DNA of 6,289 nucleotides from Prevotellaceae bacterium (lineage in GTDB: Bacteria; Bacteroidota; Bacteroidia; Bacteroidales; UBA932). Under the pieces are notes generated by a model. It was not told where the DNA came from, searched no databases, and worked only from the letters and a program-made list of their open reading frames with translations. Where the stretch lies: positions 1 through 6,289 of the forward strand of contig JAITOI010000098.1 in the NCBI GenBank assembly GCA_031289995.1. The letters run 5' to 3'. The position numbers and the translations under genes are program-made. This document shows, piece by piece, positions 1-6,187 of the stretch; the stretch's first letter is position 1, and every line of letters starts with the position of its first letter.

Positions 1-36
1 GACTTCAACAAGAACGGCACGATGGATGTTTTCGAA
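1..36 (+). other. EF-hand-like calcium-binding loop in the GH3 N-terminus
   Basis: The first 12 codons of the window read DFNKNGTMDVFE. This fits the 12-residue EF-hand loop: Asp at position 1, Asn at 3 and 5, Gly at 6, a hydrophobic residue at 8, Asp at 9 and Glu at 12. It sits directly before the first GH3 helix (ARIEDLLRQMSADEKTAQM). From memory, similar D-x-N-x-N-G segments precede the catalytic domain in Bacteroidota GH3 proteins. Calcium binding is inferred; a single loop without its flanking helices in view is not proof. Confidence 0.55.
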
Positions 37-2379
37 AATCCGCAGGCCGAAACGGAGGCGCGTATCGAGGATTTGTTGCGCCAAATGAGCGCCGACGAAA
101 AGACTGCGCAGATGGTAACGCTCTACGGTTCGGGGCGCGTGCTCAAAGACCCGCTGCCCACGCCCGCGTGGAAAAACGAGGTGTGGAAGGATGGCGTGGG
201 CAACATCGACGAGGAGCACAACGGCATTTCGGACAAGTTTAAGGGCGAGTACCTCTACCCCTACTCGAAGCACGTGCAGACCATTCACGCCATTCAGCGC
301 TGGTTTGTGGAGGAGACGCGACTCGGCATTCCTGTTGACTTTACGAACGAGGGCATACGCGGGTTGTGCCACTATAAGGCAACGCTGTTTCCCGCGCAGA
401 GCGGGCAGGGCGCCACGTGGAACAAAGATTTGGTGGCGCGCATTGCCCGCATCACCGCAGTGGAGGCGCGGGCTTTGGGCTACACCAACATCTACTCGCC
501 CATCCTCGACATTGCGCAAGACCCGCGCTGGGGGCGGGTTGTGGAGTGCTACGGCGAAGACCCCTACCTTGTTGGCCAGCTCGGAAAGCAGCAGGTGCAA
601 GGCCTGCAGGCGCATCGCGTGGTGTCCACGCCCAAGCATTTTGCGGTGTACAGCATCCCTGTTGGCGGGCGCGATGGCGACACCCGCACCGACCCGCACA
701 TTGCGCCGCGCGACATGCGCACGCTCTACATCGAGCCGTTTCGCGTGGCATTTGCCGAGGCGCACGCGCTGGGCGTGATGAGCTCCTACAACGACTACGA
801 CGGCATTCCCATCACCGGCAGCCGCTATTTTTTGACGCAGATTTTGCGCAACGAGTGGGGGTTTCGCGGCTACGTGGTGTCCGACAGCCACGCGGTGGAG
901 TACCTGCTCGACAAGCATCGCGTGGCGGGCAGCGCGGTTGATGCTGCTGCAATGGCCGTCAATGCTGGGCTTAACGTGCGCACCAACTTCACCATGCCCG
1001 ACGAATTTCTTGCTCCGCTGCGCGAAGCGCTGAGGCTGGGAAAGGTTTCGATGGCCACCATTGATGAGCGGGTGCGCGATGTTTTGCGCGTAAAATTTTG
1101 GCTCGGATTGTTCGACAATCCATACAGCGGCAACGAGCAGGACGCAGACAAGCTGGTGGCCTGCGACGAGCATAAAAAAGTTTCGCTCGAAGCCGCGAGG
1201 CAGTGCATTGTGCTGCTCAAAAACGGCTCCACCACAGGCAATGCGAGCAAGCTTGGCGCAACCGAAGTTGATGTAACCACCGGCCAGCAAAAGGCTGCAA
1301 GCGGCTTGGCCGAAGGCGAAAGCCTGAATGCGGCTCCGTTACTGCCGCTTTCCAAAACGCTGAAACGTGTTGCCGTTATTGGCCCCAACGCCGACGAGAG
1401 TCGCACGTTTGTGTGCCGCTATGGCCCTGCAAGCCCCACCATTGTTACGGTTCGCGAGGGCATACAGCAGCTGCTTCCGCAGGCCGAAGTGCTGTACGAA
1501 AAGGGTTGCGATATTGTTGACGCGCGTTTTCCCGAAAGCGAAATTATTCCCGAACCTCCCACTGCGAGCGAGCAGGCGATGATTGACAAAGCTGTTGTTG
1601 CGGCTCGTGGCGCAGAGCTTGCCGTGGTGGTGTTGGGCGGCTCGGAGCGCACCGTGCGCGAGTCGTACTCGCGCACCAGCCTTGACTTGCCCGGGCATCA
1701 GCTCAACCTGCTGCAAGCTGTGTACCGCACCGGCACGCCTGTGGCGCTGGTGCTCATCGATGGTCGCGCGGTGAGCATCAACTGGGCCAACAAGCACATT
1801 CCGGCCATTGTGCAGGCTTCGTTTCCGGGTGAATTTATGGGTACAGCCATTGCCGAGGTGTTGTTTGGCGACTACAATCCGGGCGGCAAGCTGGCGGTTA
1901 CTTATCCCAAAAGCGCGGGGCAAATACCGTTCGCATTTCCGTTCAAGCCGGGCGCCGACAGCAAAGGCGTGGTGCGGGTTTCGGGAGCGCTATACCCCTT
2001 CGGTTTTGGGCTTAGCTACACCACGTTTGCGTACTCCGATTTGCAGCTTTCGGCCGAAAAAATTGGGCGGCTCAACAGCATTGAAGCTTCGTGCAAAATT
2101 ACCAACACTGGTGCCCGCGATGGCGACGAAGTGGTGCAGCTATACCTCTGCGACGAGGAGGCCAGCGTGGTGCCTTACATGCAGGTGCTGCGCGGGTTTG
2201 AGCGCCTTCATCTGGCCGCAGGCGAAACCAAGGAAGTGCGATTTTTCCTTACTCCGCAAGACCTTGGGTTGTGGAACGCGCACAACGAATTTGTGGTAGA
2301 ACCCGGATTTTTTGAGCTGCGCGTTGGCGCATCATCGCAGGATATTCGGCTGCGGAAGCGGTTTGAGGTGGTGGAGTAG
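1..2379 (+). CDS. Glycoside hydrolase family 3 enzyme (beta-glucosidase/beta-xylosidase type), 5' partial
   Basis: This is an exo-acting retaining glycosidase that would release terminal beta-linked sugars from oligosaccharides; whether glucose or xylose cannot be told from sequence. The frame is open from base 1, and the first ATG (position 22) falls inside an EF-hand-like loop, so the true start and any signal peptide lie upstream. Numbering from that ATG, residues about 10-360 form the TIM-barrel domain with the KHF motif (K205) and the nucleophile Asp288 in YVVSDSHAVEY. Residues about 390-650 form the alpha/beta sandwich domain, with VAVIGPNADES and the likely acid/base Glu547 in VRESYSRTSLDLPG. 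Residues about 685-770 form a fibronectin III-like C-terminal domain (GLSYTTF, then ITNTGARDGDEVVQLY). The early LYGSGRVLKDPLPTPAW and GNIDEEHNG segments recall a GH3 clade common in Bacteroides and Prevotella. An extra Ser/Thr/Ala/Gly-rich segment of about 37 residues (403-439) interrupts the usual KN(x)LLPL junction. GH3 assignment is firm; substrate is open. Confidence 0.95.
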   Translation, partial: DFNKNGTMDVFENPQAETEARIEDLLRQMSADEKTAQMVTLYGSGRVLKDPLPTPAWKNEVWKDGVGNIDEEHNGISDKFKGEYLYPYSKHVQTIHAIQRWFVEETRLGIPVDFTNEGIRGLCHYKATLFPAQSGQGATWNKDLVARIARITAVEARALGYTNIYSPILDIAQDPRWGRVVECYGEDPYLVGQLGKQQVQGLQAHRVVSTPKHFAVYSIPVGGRDGDTRTDPHIAPRDMRTLYIEPFRVAFAEAHALGVMSSYNDYDGIPITGSRYFLTQILRNEWGFRGYVVSDSHAVEYLLDKHRVAGSAVDAAAMAVNAGLNVRTNFTMPDEFLAPLREALRLGKVSMATIDERVRDVLRVKFWLGLFDNPYSGNEQDADKLVACDEHKKVSLEAARQCIVLLKNGSTTGNASKLGATEVDVTTGQQKAASGLAEGESLNAAPLLPLSKTLKRVAVIGPNADESRTFVCRYGPASPTIVTVREGIQQLLPQAEVLYEKGCDIVDARFPESEIIPEPPTASEQAMIDKAVVAARGAELAVVVLGGSERTVRESYSRTSLDLPGHQLNLLQAVYRTGTPVALVLIDGRAVSINWANKHIPAIVQASFPGEFMGTAIAEVLFGDYNPGGKLAVTYPKSAGQIPFAFPFKPGADSKGVVRVSGALYPFGFGLSYTTFAYSDLQLSAEKIGRLNSIEASCKITNTGARDGDEVVQLYLCDEEASVVPYMQVLRGFERLHLAAGETKEVRFFLTPQDLGLWNAHNEFVVEPGFFELRVGASSQDIRLRKRFEVVE

Positions 2380-2429
2380 ATTGGCAGCTGCTCAAAAAAA
2401 ATTAGCCCAAAATTCCGTAAAAATTTTAC

Positions 2430-2437
2430 TACCTTTG
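2430..2437 (+). promoter_or_regulatory. Bacteroidota-type -7 promoter box (TACCTTTG) for DUF5618 copy 1
   Basis: TACCTTTG matches the Bacteroidota primary sigma factor -7 consensus TAnnTTTG. It lies in an AT-rich gap, 29 nt before the ATG at 2467, implying a leader of about 22-26 nt. No convincing TTG -33 element is visible at the usual 19-21 bp spacing. The same box and its surroundings recur upstream of the second copy, which supports a functional role. Confidence 0.75.
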
Positions 2438-2466
2438 CAGCCATTTTCAAAACCAAAATTTTCATC

Positions 2467-2970
2467 ATGTCAACCATAAAAATCGAGCAAGAGCAAGTCA
2501 AGCAGTTCGCCCACGCCGAGGCGACGCGCTACATGAACAACGCCACAGAAACGTTGCAGAAGACGGGCAAAGAAGGCAATCTTTACCTCGACGACAAGTA
2601 CGTGCGTACTGCCTGCGGAATTGCATACTTGGGTGTGCTGAAGGCGTTGGATGCGCTGTTTGAGTTGCGAGGCGTTCCGCTTCCGCCAAAAAAGAAGCGT
2701 AAAAACATTGAGTTCTACACGTACTATGCAGCAATGCTGGACGGCAAGCTTTCAAAAGAGCTCCATAATGCCTATCGTCTTTTACACATAGAGGGTTATT
2801 ACGAAGGCGTATGCGGCGTGGGTACCATTAAAGATGGCTTTGATTTCGCTAACAGCATCATCGCCCGCATCAAACCCGAACACGAGCTAACGCAAGAGGA
2901 ATACAAAGCCCTGAGAGCGAAAAAGAAGCCCGCGTGGCTGCGTGCGTTGTATTCGTTTTTCTTTCTGTAA
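2467..2970 (+). CDS. DUF5618-like protein of unknown function, copy 1 (167 aa)
   Basis: I recognise this as resembling the Bacteroidota family DUF5618; no biochemical role is known to me. The protein looks mostly alpha-helical, soluble and without a signal peptide. Visible blocks are an N-terminal EATRYMNNATETL helix, a central KYVRTACGIAYLGVLKALDA helix (residues about 45-64), a basic PPKKKRKN turn, a LHNAYRLLHIEGYYEGV segment, and a charged ELTQEEYKALRAKKKPAW stretch ending in a hydrophobic tail (LYSFFFL). The ATG at 2467 is the first in frame after the promoter box and matches the start of copy 2. It is separated from the GH3 gene by 87 bp carrying its own promoter, so it is likely a separate transcription unit. 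The central helix faintly recalls HEPN-like helical bundles, but no RX4-6H motif is present, so I do not propose a nuclease. Confidence 0.85.
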   Translation: MSTIKIEQEQVKQFAHAEATRYMNNATETLQKTGKEGNLYLDDKYVRTACGIAYLGVLKALDALFELRGVPLPPKKKRKNIEFYTYYAAMLDGKLSKELHNAYRLLHIEGYYEGVCGVGTIKDGFDFANSIIARIKPEHELTQEEYKALRAKKKPAWLRALYSFFFL

Positions 2971-3041
2971 GCGCCATGCAGAACGCTTGGAATAGTCGCT
3001 CAAAAAAAGATTTAGCCCCCAAAATTCAGTAAGAATTTTAC

Positions 3042-3049
3042 TACCTTTG
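3042..3049 (+). promoter_or_regulatory. Bacteroidota-type -7 promoter box (TACCTTTG) for DUF5618 copy 2
   Basis: TACCTTTG again matches TAnnTTTG, within a context (TTTTACTACCTTTGCAGCC) identical to the one upstream of copy 1. The distance to the ATG at 3103 is 53 nt, versus 29 nt in copy 1, because of an extra leader segment. No clear -33 TTG is seen. Confidence 0.75.
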
Positions 3050-3055
3050 CAGCCA

Positions 3056-3101
3056 CTTTCAAAACCAAAATTTTCATCTTTTCAAAACACAAATCTTTCG
3101 T
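3056..3101 (+). repeat. Leader micro-duplication upstream of DUF5618 copy 2
   Basis: Two imperfect direct repeats sit back to back: CTTTCAAAACCAAAATTTTC-AT (3056-3077) and the related CTTTTCAAAACACAAATCTT-TCGT (3078-3101). Copy 1 has only one such segment before its ATG. The second segment therefore accounts for the longer leader of copy 2. Confidence 0.7.
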
Positions 3102-3102
3102 T

Positions 3103-3615
3103 ATGTCAGCCATAAAAACTGAGCAAGAGCAAGTCAAGCAGTTCGCTCACGCCGAGGCGACACGCTACATGAACAACGCCACAGAAACGTTGCAGAAGGC
3201 GGGCAAAGAGGACTACCAATACCTCGACGACAAGTACGTGCGCACCGCTTGCGGAATTGCACACCTTGGTGTGCTGAAGGCGCTGGACGCATATTTTGAG
3301 CTGCGAGGCGTTCCGCTTCCACCCAAAAAGAAGCATAAAAACATTGAGTTCTACACCTACCATGCCGCAAGGCTGGACGGCAAGTTGTCAAAAGACCTCC
3401 ATGATGCTTATCGTATTTTGCACATAGAGGGTTATTACGAAGGCGTATGCGAGGTGGCTACCATTAAAAGTGGTTTTGATATCGCCTGCCGTATCATCGC
3501 CCGTATCAAGCCCGAACGCGAGCTAACGCAGGAGGAATACAAAGCCCTGAAAGCGCGAAAGAAGCCCGCGTGGCTGCGTGCGTTGTACTCGTTGTATTCG
3601 CTTTTCTTTGTGTAA
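3103..3615 (+). CDS. DUF5618-like protein of unknown function, copy 2 (170 aa)
   Basis: This is a paralogue of the gene at 2467-2970, differing at about 23 of some 160 aligned residues (roughly 85% identity by eye). The N-terminal 32 residues and the RTACGIA, LRGVPLPPKKK, LHIEGYYEGV and ELTQEEYKAL blocks are nearly invariant. Changes cluster at residues 37-39 (GNL to DYQ) and in the segment following EGYYEGV. The C-terminus is longer: codons for Leu-Tyr-Ser are duplicated (TTGTACTCG at 3583-3591, TTGTATTCG at 3592-3600), giving LYSLYSLFFV. The ATG at 3103 aligns with copy 1. The gene has its own promoter copy, and its stop is only 48 bp before the next promoter box. Function is unknown, but the intact frame suggests it is still under selection. 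Confidence 0.85.
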   Translation: MSAIKTEQEQVKQFAHAEATRYMNNATETLQKAGKEDYQYLDDKYVRTACGIAHLGVLKALDAYFELRGVPLPPKKKHKNIEFYTYHAARLDGKLSKDLHDAYRILHIEGYYEGVCEVATIKSGFDIACRIIARIKPERELTQEEYKALKARKKPAWLRALYSLYSLFFV

Positions 3616-3641
3616 TGCGATGGGCGATGAACATCAAAACA

Positions 3642-3671
3642 TTGATACTTCAAAAAAAAACCTTACCTTTG
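3642..3671 (+). promoter_or_regulatory. Bacteroidota promoter (TTG-N19-TACCTTTG) for the DUF4290-murA-panD operon
   Basis: TTG at 3642-3644 and TACCTTTG at 3664-3671 are separated by 19 bp, matching the Bacteroides -33/-7 consensus well. The spacer contains a run of nine A. The box ends 8 nt before the ATG at 3680, so transcription should start within a few bases of the start codon. It is the best-formed of the three promoters in the window. Confidence 0.8.
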
Positions 3672-3679
3672 CGCCCATT

Positions 3680-4354
3680 ATGGACCTATACAACACACAA
3701 CTCAACCCACTGGTGCTGCCCGAATATGGCCGCCACATTCAGCGTATGGTGGAACACCTGCGCGATATTCCCGACCGCGAAAAGCGCAACGAGCAGGCGC
3801 GGGCGGTTATCGGCGTGATGGGAAATCTTTTTCCTCATCTGCGCGACATCAACGATTTTAAGCACAAGCTGTGGGACCACCTCTTCCTCATTGCCAACTT
3901 CGACATCGACATCGACTCGCCGTTTTCGCGCCCCACGCCGGCAACGTTCGAGGGACGGCCGCGTCAGGTGCCCTACTCGTCGCCCGACACCATTAGGGTG
4001 AAGCACTACGGCCGCGGCGTGCAGGATATGACGGACGGCATTGCCACGCTGCCTGAAGGCGAAACGCGGGAGCTGGCGGCGGTCGCGCTGGCCAACCACA
4101 TGAAGCGGGCCTACCTCACGTGGAATAAGGATTCGGTGACGGACGATGTCATCTACGGGGACGTTGCCAGAATGTCGCGAGGACAGGTGTGCATCGACAG
4201 CGACGTGCAGCTCTCGGTGTCCAACTTCAGCGAGACCCCTGTCAACACCAGCAATAGCGCGGCTCCCAGCAATAACGGCCTCAAAAAGCGGAGGGGTAAA
4301 AACTGCAAGCAAAGAGGCTTGCCGCCGAGGAAAAATGCGCACCAGCAAATGTAG
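3680..4354 (+). CDS. DUF4290 family protein (224 aa)
   Basis: The N-terminus MDLYNTQLNPLVLPEYGRHI and the block IGVMGNLFPHLRDINDFKHK LWDHL are characteristic of DUF4290, a conserved Bacteroidota family of unknown function. The protein appears cytosolic, with no signal peptide or membrane span. A conserved helical region covers residues about 1-170. It is followed by a Ser/Asn-rich linker and a strongly basic tail (GLKKRRGKNCKQRGLPPRK), which could contact nucleic acid; that is inference only. I chose ATG 3680 over in-frame ATGs at 3578 and 3620 because family members begin at MxxYNTQ and because the upstream ATGs precede the promoter box. The gene leads a tight block with murA, 27 bp downstream. 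From general knowledge, DUF4290 genes often neighbour murA in this phylum, which hints at a link to envelope growth but proves nothing. Confidence 0.88.
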   Translation: MDLYNTQLNPLVLPEYGRHIQRMVEHLRDIPDREKRNEQARAVIGVMGNLFPHLRDINDFKHKLWDHLFLIANFDIDIDSPFSRPTPATFEGRPRQVPYSSPDTIRVKHYGRGVQDMTDGIATLPEGETRELAAVALANHMKRAYLTWNKDSVTDDVIYGDVARMSRGQVCIDSDVQLSVSNFSETPVNTSNSAAPSNNGLKKRRGKNCKQRGLPPRKNAHQQM

Positions 4355-4381
4355 CACAAACTCCAAACCATGCACTGAACT

Positions 4382-5686
4382 ATGGCTTCTTTTGAAGTTT
4401 CCGGTGGTAGCGTTCTGCAAGGCGAAATTGTGCCGCAGGGCGCAAAAAATGAGGCATTGCAGGTGATTTGCGCCGCGCTGCTGACACCCGAAAAAGTTAC
4501 CATCCGCAACATCCCCGACATCCTCGACGTCAACAACCTTATTGGCTTGCTTGCCGACCTTGGCGTGGAGGTGGTGAACGAGAGTACAGGCGTGTACTCG
4601 TTTTGCGCCAGCAACGTTCATCCCGAAATGCTTCAAACGCCCGAATTTGCAAAAAAAATGTCGTCGTTGCGCGGCTCCATTATGATGGTGGGACCGCTGC
4701 TGACGCGCTTTGGCAAGGTGTTTGCGCCGCGGCCGGGAGGCGACAAAATCGGACGGCGCAGGCTCGACACGCACTTCCTCGGCTTCGAAAAATTGGGCGC
4801 CACGTTCGCCTACGAAGCCGACAGCGCCTTCTATCGCGTGGAGGCGGAGCAGCTGCACGGCGCCTACATGCTGCTCGACGAGGCCTCGGTTACAGGCACC
4901 GCAAACATAGTGATGGCGGCGGTTTTGGCCAAGGGCAAGACCACCATCTACAACGCCGCTTGCGAGCCATACGTGCAGCAGCTCTGCAAAATGCTGGTGC
5001 GAATGGGCGCAAATATTTCGGGCATCGGCTCCAACCTGCTCACCGTGGAAGGCGTGCCCCAGCTGGGCGGAGCCGACCACAGCATCCTGCCCGACATGAT
5101 TGAGGTGGGCAGCTTCATTGGCATGGCGGCGATGACGCACGGCGAGCTTACCATCAAAAATACTTCGTACAACGAGCTCGGCATCATCCCCGATGCCTTT
5201 CGCAGACTCGGCATCAGCATTGAGCTGCGCGGCGATGACATATTTGTTCCGCAGCAAGAATCGTACGAAATCGAAACCTTCATCGACGGCTCGATAATGA
5301 CCATTGCCGACGCGCCCTGGCCCGGCCTCACGCCTGACCTCATCAGCGTGCTGCTGGTGGTGGCAACGCAGGCTAAGGGTTGCGTGCTCATCCACCAAAA
5401 AATGTTCGAGAGCCGCCTCTACTTCGTGGATAAGCTCATCGATATGGGCGCACAAATTATCTCGTGCGACCCGCATCGCGTTACGGTCATCGGTAACCCG
5501 AATTTGCGCCTGCGCCCCATCGTGATGACCTCGCCCGACATCCGCGCGGGCGTGGCGTTGCTCATCGCGGCCATGGCTGCCAACGGCAAGAGCAGCATCC
5601 ACAACATTGAGCAAATCGACCGCGGGTACCAAAACATCGACCTGCGGCTGAACGCAATTGGGGCGAGGATTGAGAGGGTAGGGTAG
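4382..5686 (+). CDS. murA: UDP-N-acetylglucosamine 1-carboxyvinyltransferase MurA, Asp-type (434 aa)
   Basis: MurA transfers enolpyruvate from phosphoenolpyruvate to UDP-GlcNAc, the first committed cytosolic step of peptidoglycan synthesis. Length and motifs fit a complete enzyme. Lys22-Asn23 lie in PQGAKNEAL, the substrate-binding pair with the same numbering as E. coli. The catalytic loop is APRPGGDKIGRRRLDTH, the essential Asp equivalent to E. coli D305 is probably Asp319 (GLTPDL), and the C-terminus carries DRGYQNIDLRLNAIGARIERV-type sequence. The loop residue equivalent to Cys115 is Asp121. This natural Cys-to-Asp form is known from Mycobacterium tuberculosis and Chlamydia, where it leaves the enzyme active but insensitive to fosfomycin. 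ATG 4382 begins MASFEVSGG, the expected first strand; an ATG just upstream at 4370 hits a stop after two codons. The 27 bp gap to DUF4290 suggests co-transcription. Confidence 0.97.
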   Translation: MASFEVSGGSVLQGEIVPQGAKNEALQVICAALLTPEKVTIRNIPDILDVNNLIGLLADLGVEVVNESTGVYSFCASNVHPEMLQTPEFAKKMSSLRGSIMMVGPLLTRFGKVFAPRPGGDKIGRRRLDTHFLGFEKLGATFAYEADSAFYRVEAEQLHGAYMLLDEASVTGTANIVMAAVLAKGKTTIYNAACEPYVQQLCKMLVRMGANISGIGSNLLTVEGVPQLGGADHSILPDMIEVGSFIGMAAMTHGELTIKNTSYNELGIIPDAFRRLGISIELRGDDIFVPQQESYEIETFIDGSIMTIADAPWPGLTPDLISVLLVVATQAKGCVLIHQKMFESRLYFVDKLIDMGAQIISCDPHRVTVIGNPNLRLRPIVMTSPDIRAGVALLIAAMAANGKSSIHNIEQIDRGYQNIDLRLNAIGARIERVG

Positions 5687-5717
5687 GGCATAGTTTTTTT
5701 TGTAACAACAACGCGCA

Positions 5718-6068
5718 ATGCAAATCGAAGTTCTAAAATCCAAGATACATCAGGCCACGGTTACGGAGGCGAACCTCTACTACGTGGGCAGCATCACCAT
5801 CGACGAGGACTTGATGGACGCTGCAAATCTCATCGCCAACGAAAAAGTTTCGGTGGTGAACGTCAACAATGGCGAGCGGCTCGACACCTACGTCATCAAG
5901 GGCGGGCGCGGCAGCGGCGTGGTTTGCCTCAACGGTCCTGCAGCTCGCAAGTGCCAGGCGGGAGACGTGGTGGTCATCATGTCCTACGCGCAAATGGACT
6001 TCGATGAGGCCAAGCATTTCAAGCCCTGCATCGTTTTTCCCGACAAAGAAACAAACCATTTAATTTGA
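5718..6068 (+). CDS. panD: Aspartate 1-decarboxylase PanD proenzyme (116 aa)
   Basis: PanD decarboxylates L-aspartate to beta-alanine for pantothenate and coenzyme A synthesis, in the cytosol as a tetramer. The proenzyme cleaves itself between Gly24 and Ser25 (YYVGSITID), converting Ser25 into the pyruvoyl cofactor. The family residues appear at canonical numbers: Lys9, His11, Tyr22, Gly24-Ser25, Arg54, Thr57, Tyr58 and Asn72 (VCLNGPAA). The length is within the usual 115-140 residues. The start [20 protein letters not shown] aligns directly with the family N-terminus. It lies 31 bp after murA with no promoter box between, so it is probably the last gene of the operon. The stop is followed almost at once by a repeat array. 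No panB or panC is in the window. Confidence 0.97.
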   Translation: MQIEVLKSKIHQATVTEANLYYVGSITIDEDLMDAANLIANEKVSVVNVNNGERLDTYVIKGGRGSGVVCLNGPAARKCQAGDVVVIMSYAQMDFDEAKHFKPCIVFPDKETNHLI

Positions 6069-6076
6069 CGTGCGAT

Positions 6077-6108
6077 ATGCGATTTGCGATATGCGACAAT
6101 GCCGCTGT
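6077..6108 (+). repeat. Left-arm direct repeat, unit L1
   Basis: This 32 bp unit, beginning ATGCGATTTGCGATATGCGA and ending CAATGCCGCTGT, recurs at 6128-6159 with a single C-to-G change. The period is 51 bp. Confidence 0.9.
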
Positions 6109-6127
6109 ACGATGTGTGATGTGCGAA

Positions 6128-6159
6128 ATGCGATTTGCGATATGCGAGAATGCCGCTGT
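6128..6159 (+). repeat. Left-arm direct repeat, unit L2
   Basis: This is the second copy of the unit at 6077-6108, 51 bp downstream, with GAATGCCGCTGT in place of CAATGCCGCTGT. It sits near the centre of the large palindrome. Confidence 0.9.
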
Positions 6160-6187
6160 CAATGTCGCAAAATCACACATCGAAAAA

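Larger units (their letters stand above)
2390..2970 (+). repeat. Tandem duplication, unit 1 (promoter, leader and DUF5618-like gene)
   Basis: This is the left copy of a gene-sized direct repeat whose second copy is at 2998-3615. Similarity begins at GCTCAAAAAAA (2390 and 2998), runs through the AT-rich upstream region and TACCTTTG promoter box, and continues to the end of the coding sequence. The units are directly adjacent, separated by only 27 bp of unrelated sequence (2971-2997). Confidence 0.9.
2998..3615 (+). repeat. Tandem duplication, unit 2 (promoter, leader and DUF5618-like gene)
   Basis: This is the right copy of the direct repeat that begins at 2390. The offset is 608 bp at the left edge and 636 bp at the ATG, because copy 2 has about 26 extra bases in its leader. 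Many differences are non-synonymous, which suggests an older duplication rather than a fresh assembly-like repeat. Confidence 0.9.

Noticed and set aside
22..24. ATG 22 as the true start of the GH3 gene
   Set aside because: The frame is open upstream to base 1 and the ATG lies in the middle of an EF-hand-like loop, with no promoter or signal peptide.
2384..2400. GCAGCTGC palindrome followed by A-run after the GH3 stop, as a terminator
   Set aside because: The 8 bp palindrome has no loop and is followed by A rather than T on the coding strand; the A-run belongs to the duplicated promoter region.
2467..3615. DUF5618 pair as a HEPN toxin or toxin-antitoxin system
   Set aside because: There is no RX4-6H motif or nucleotidyltransferase partner, and the two genes are paralogues with separate promoters rather than a toxin with an unlike antitoxin.
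3578..3679. Longer DUF4290 start at 3578 or 3620
   Set aside because: Those starts lie upstream of the promoter box (one within the preceding gene), and the extra residues do not match the family N-terminus MxxYNTQ.
5689..5701. T8 run after murA as an intrinsic terminator
   Set aside because: No complementary stem precedes the T-run, and panD follows closely without a promoter.
3686..5743. A 685-codon open frame on the minus strand, antisense to DUF4290 and murA
   Set aside because: It is an exact antisense shadow of two well-recognised genes, is rich in His, Arg, Val and Ala as expected of GC-biased complementary codons, and shows no recognisable domain.
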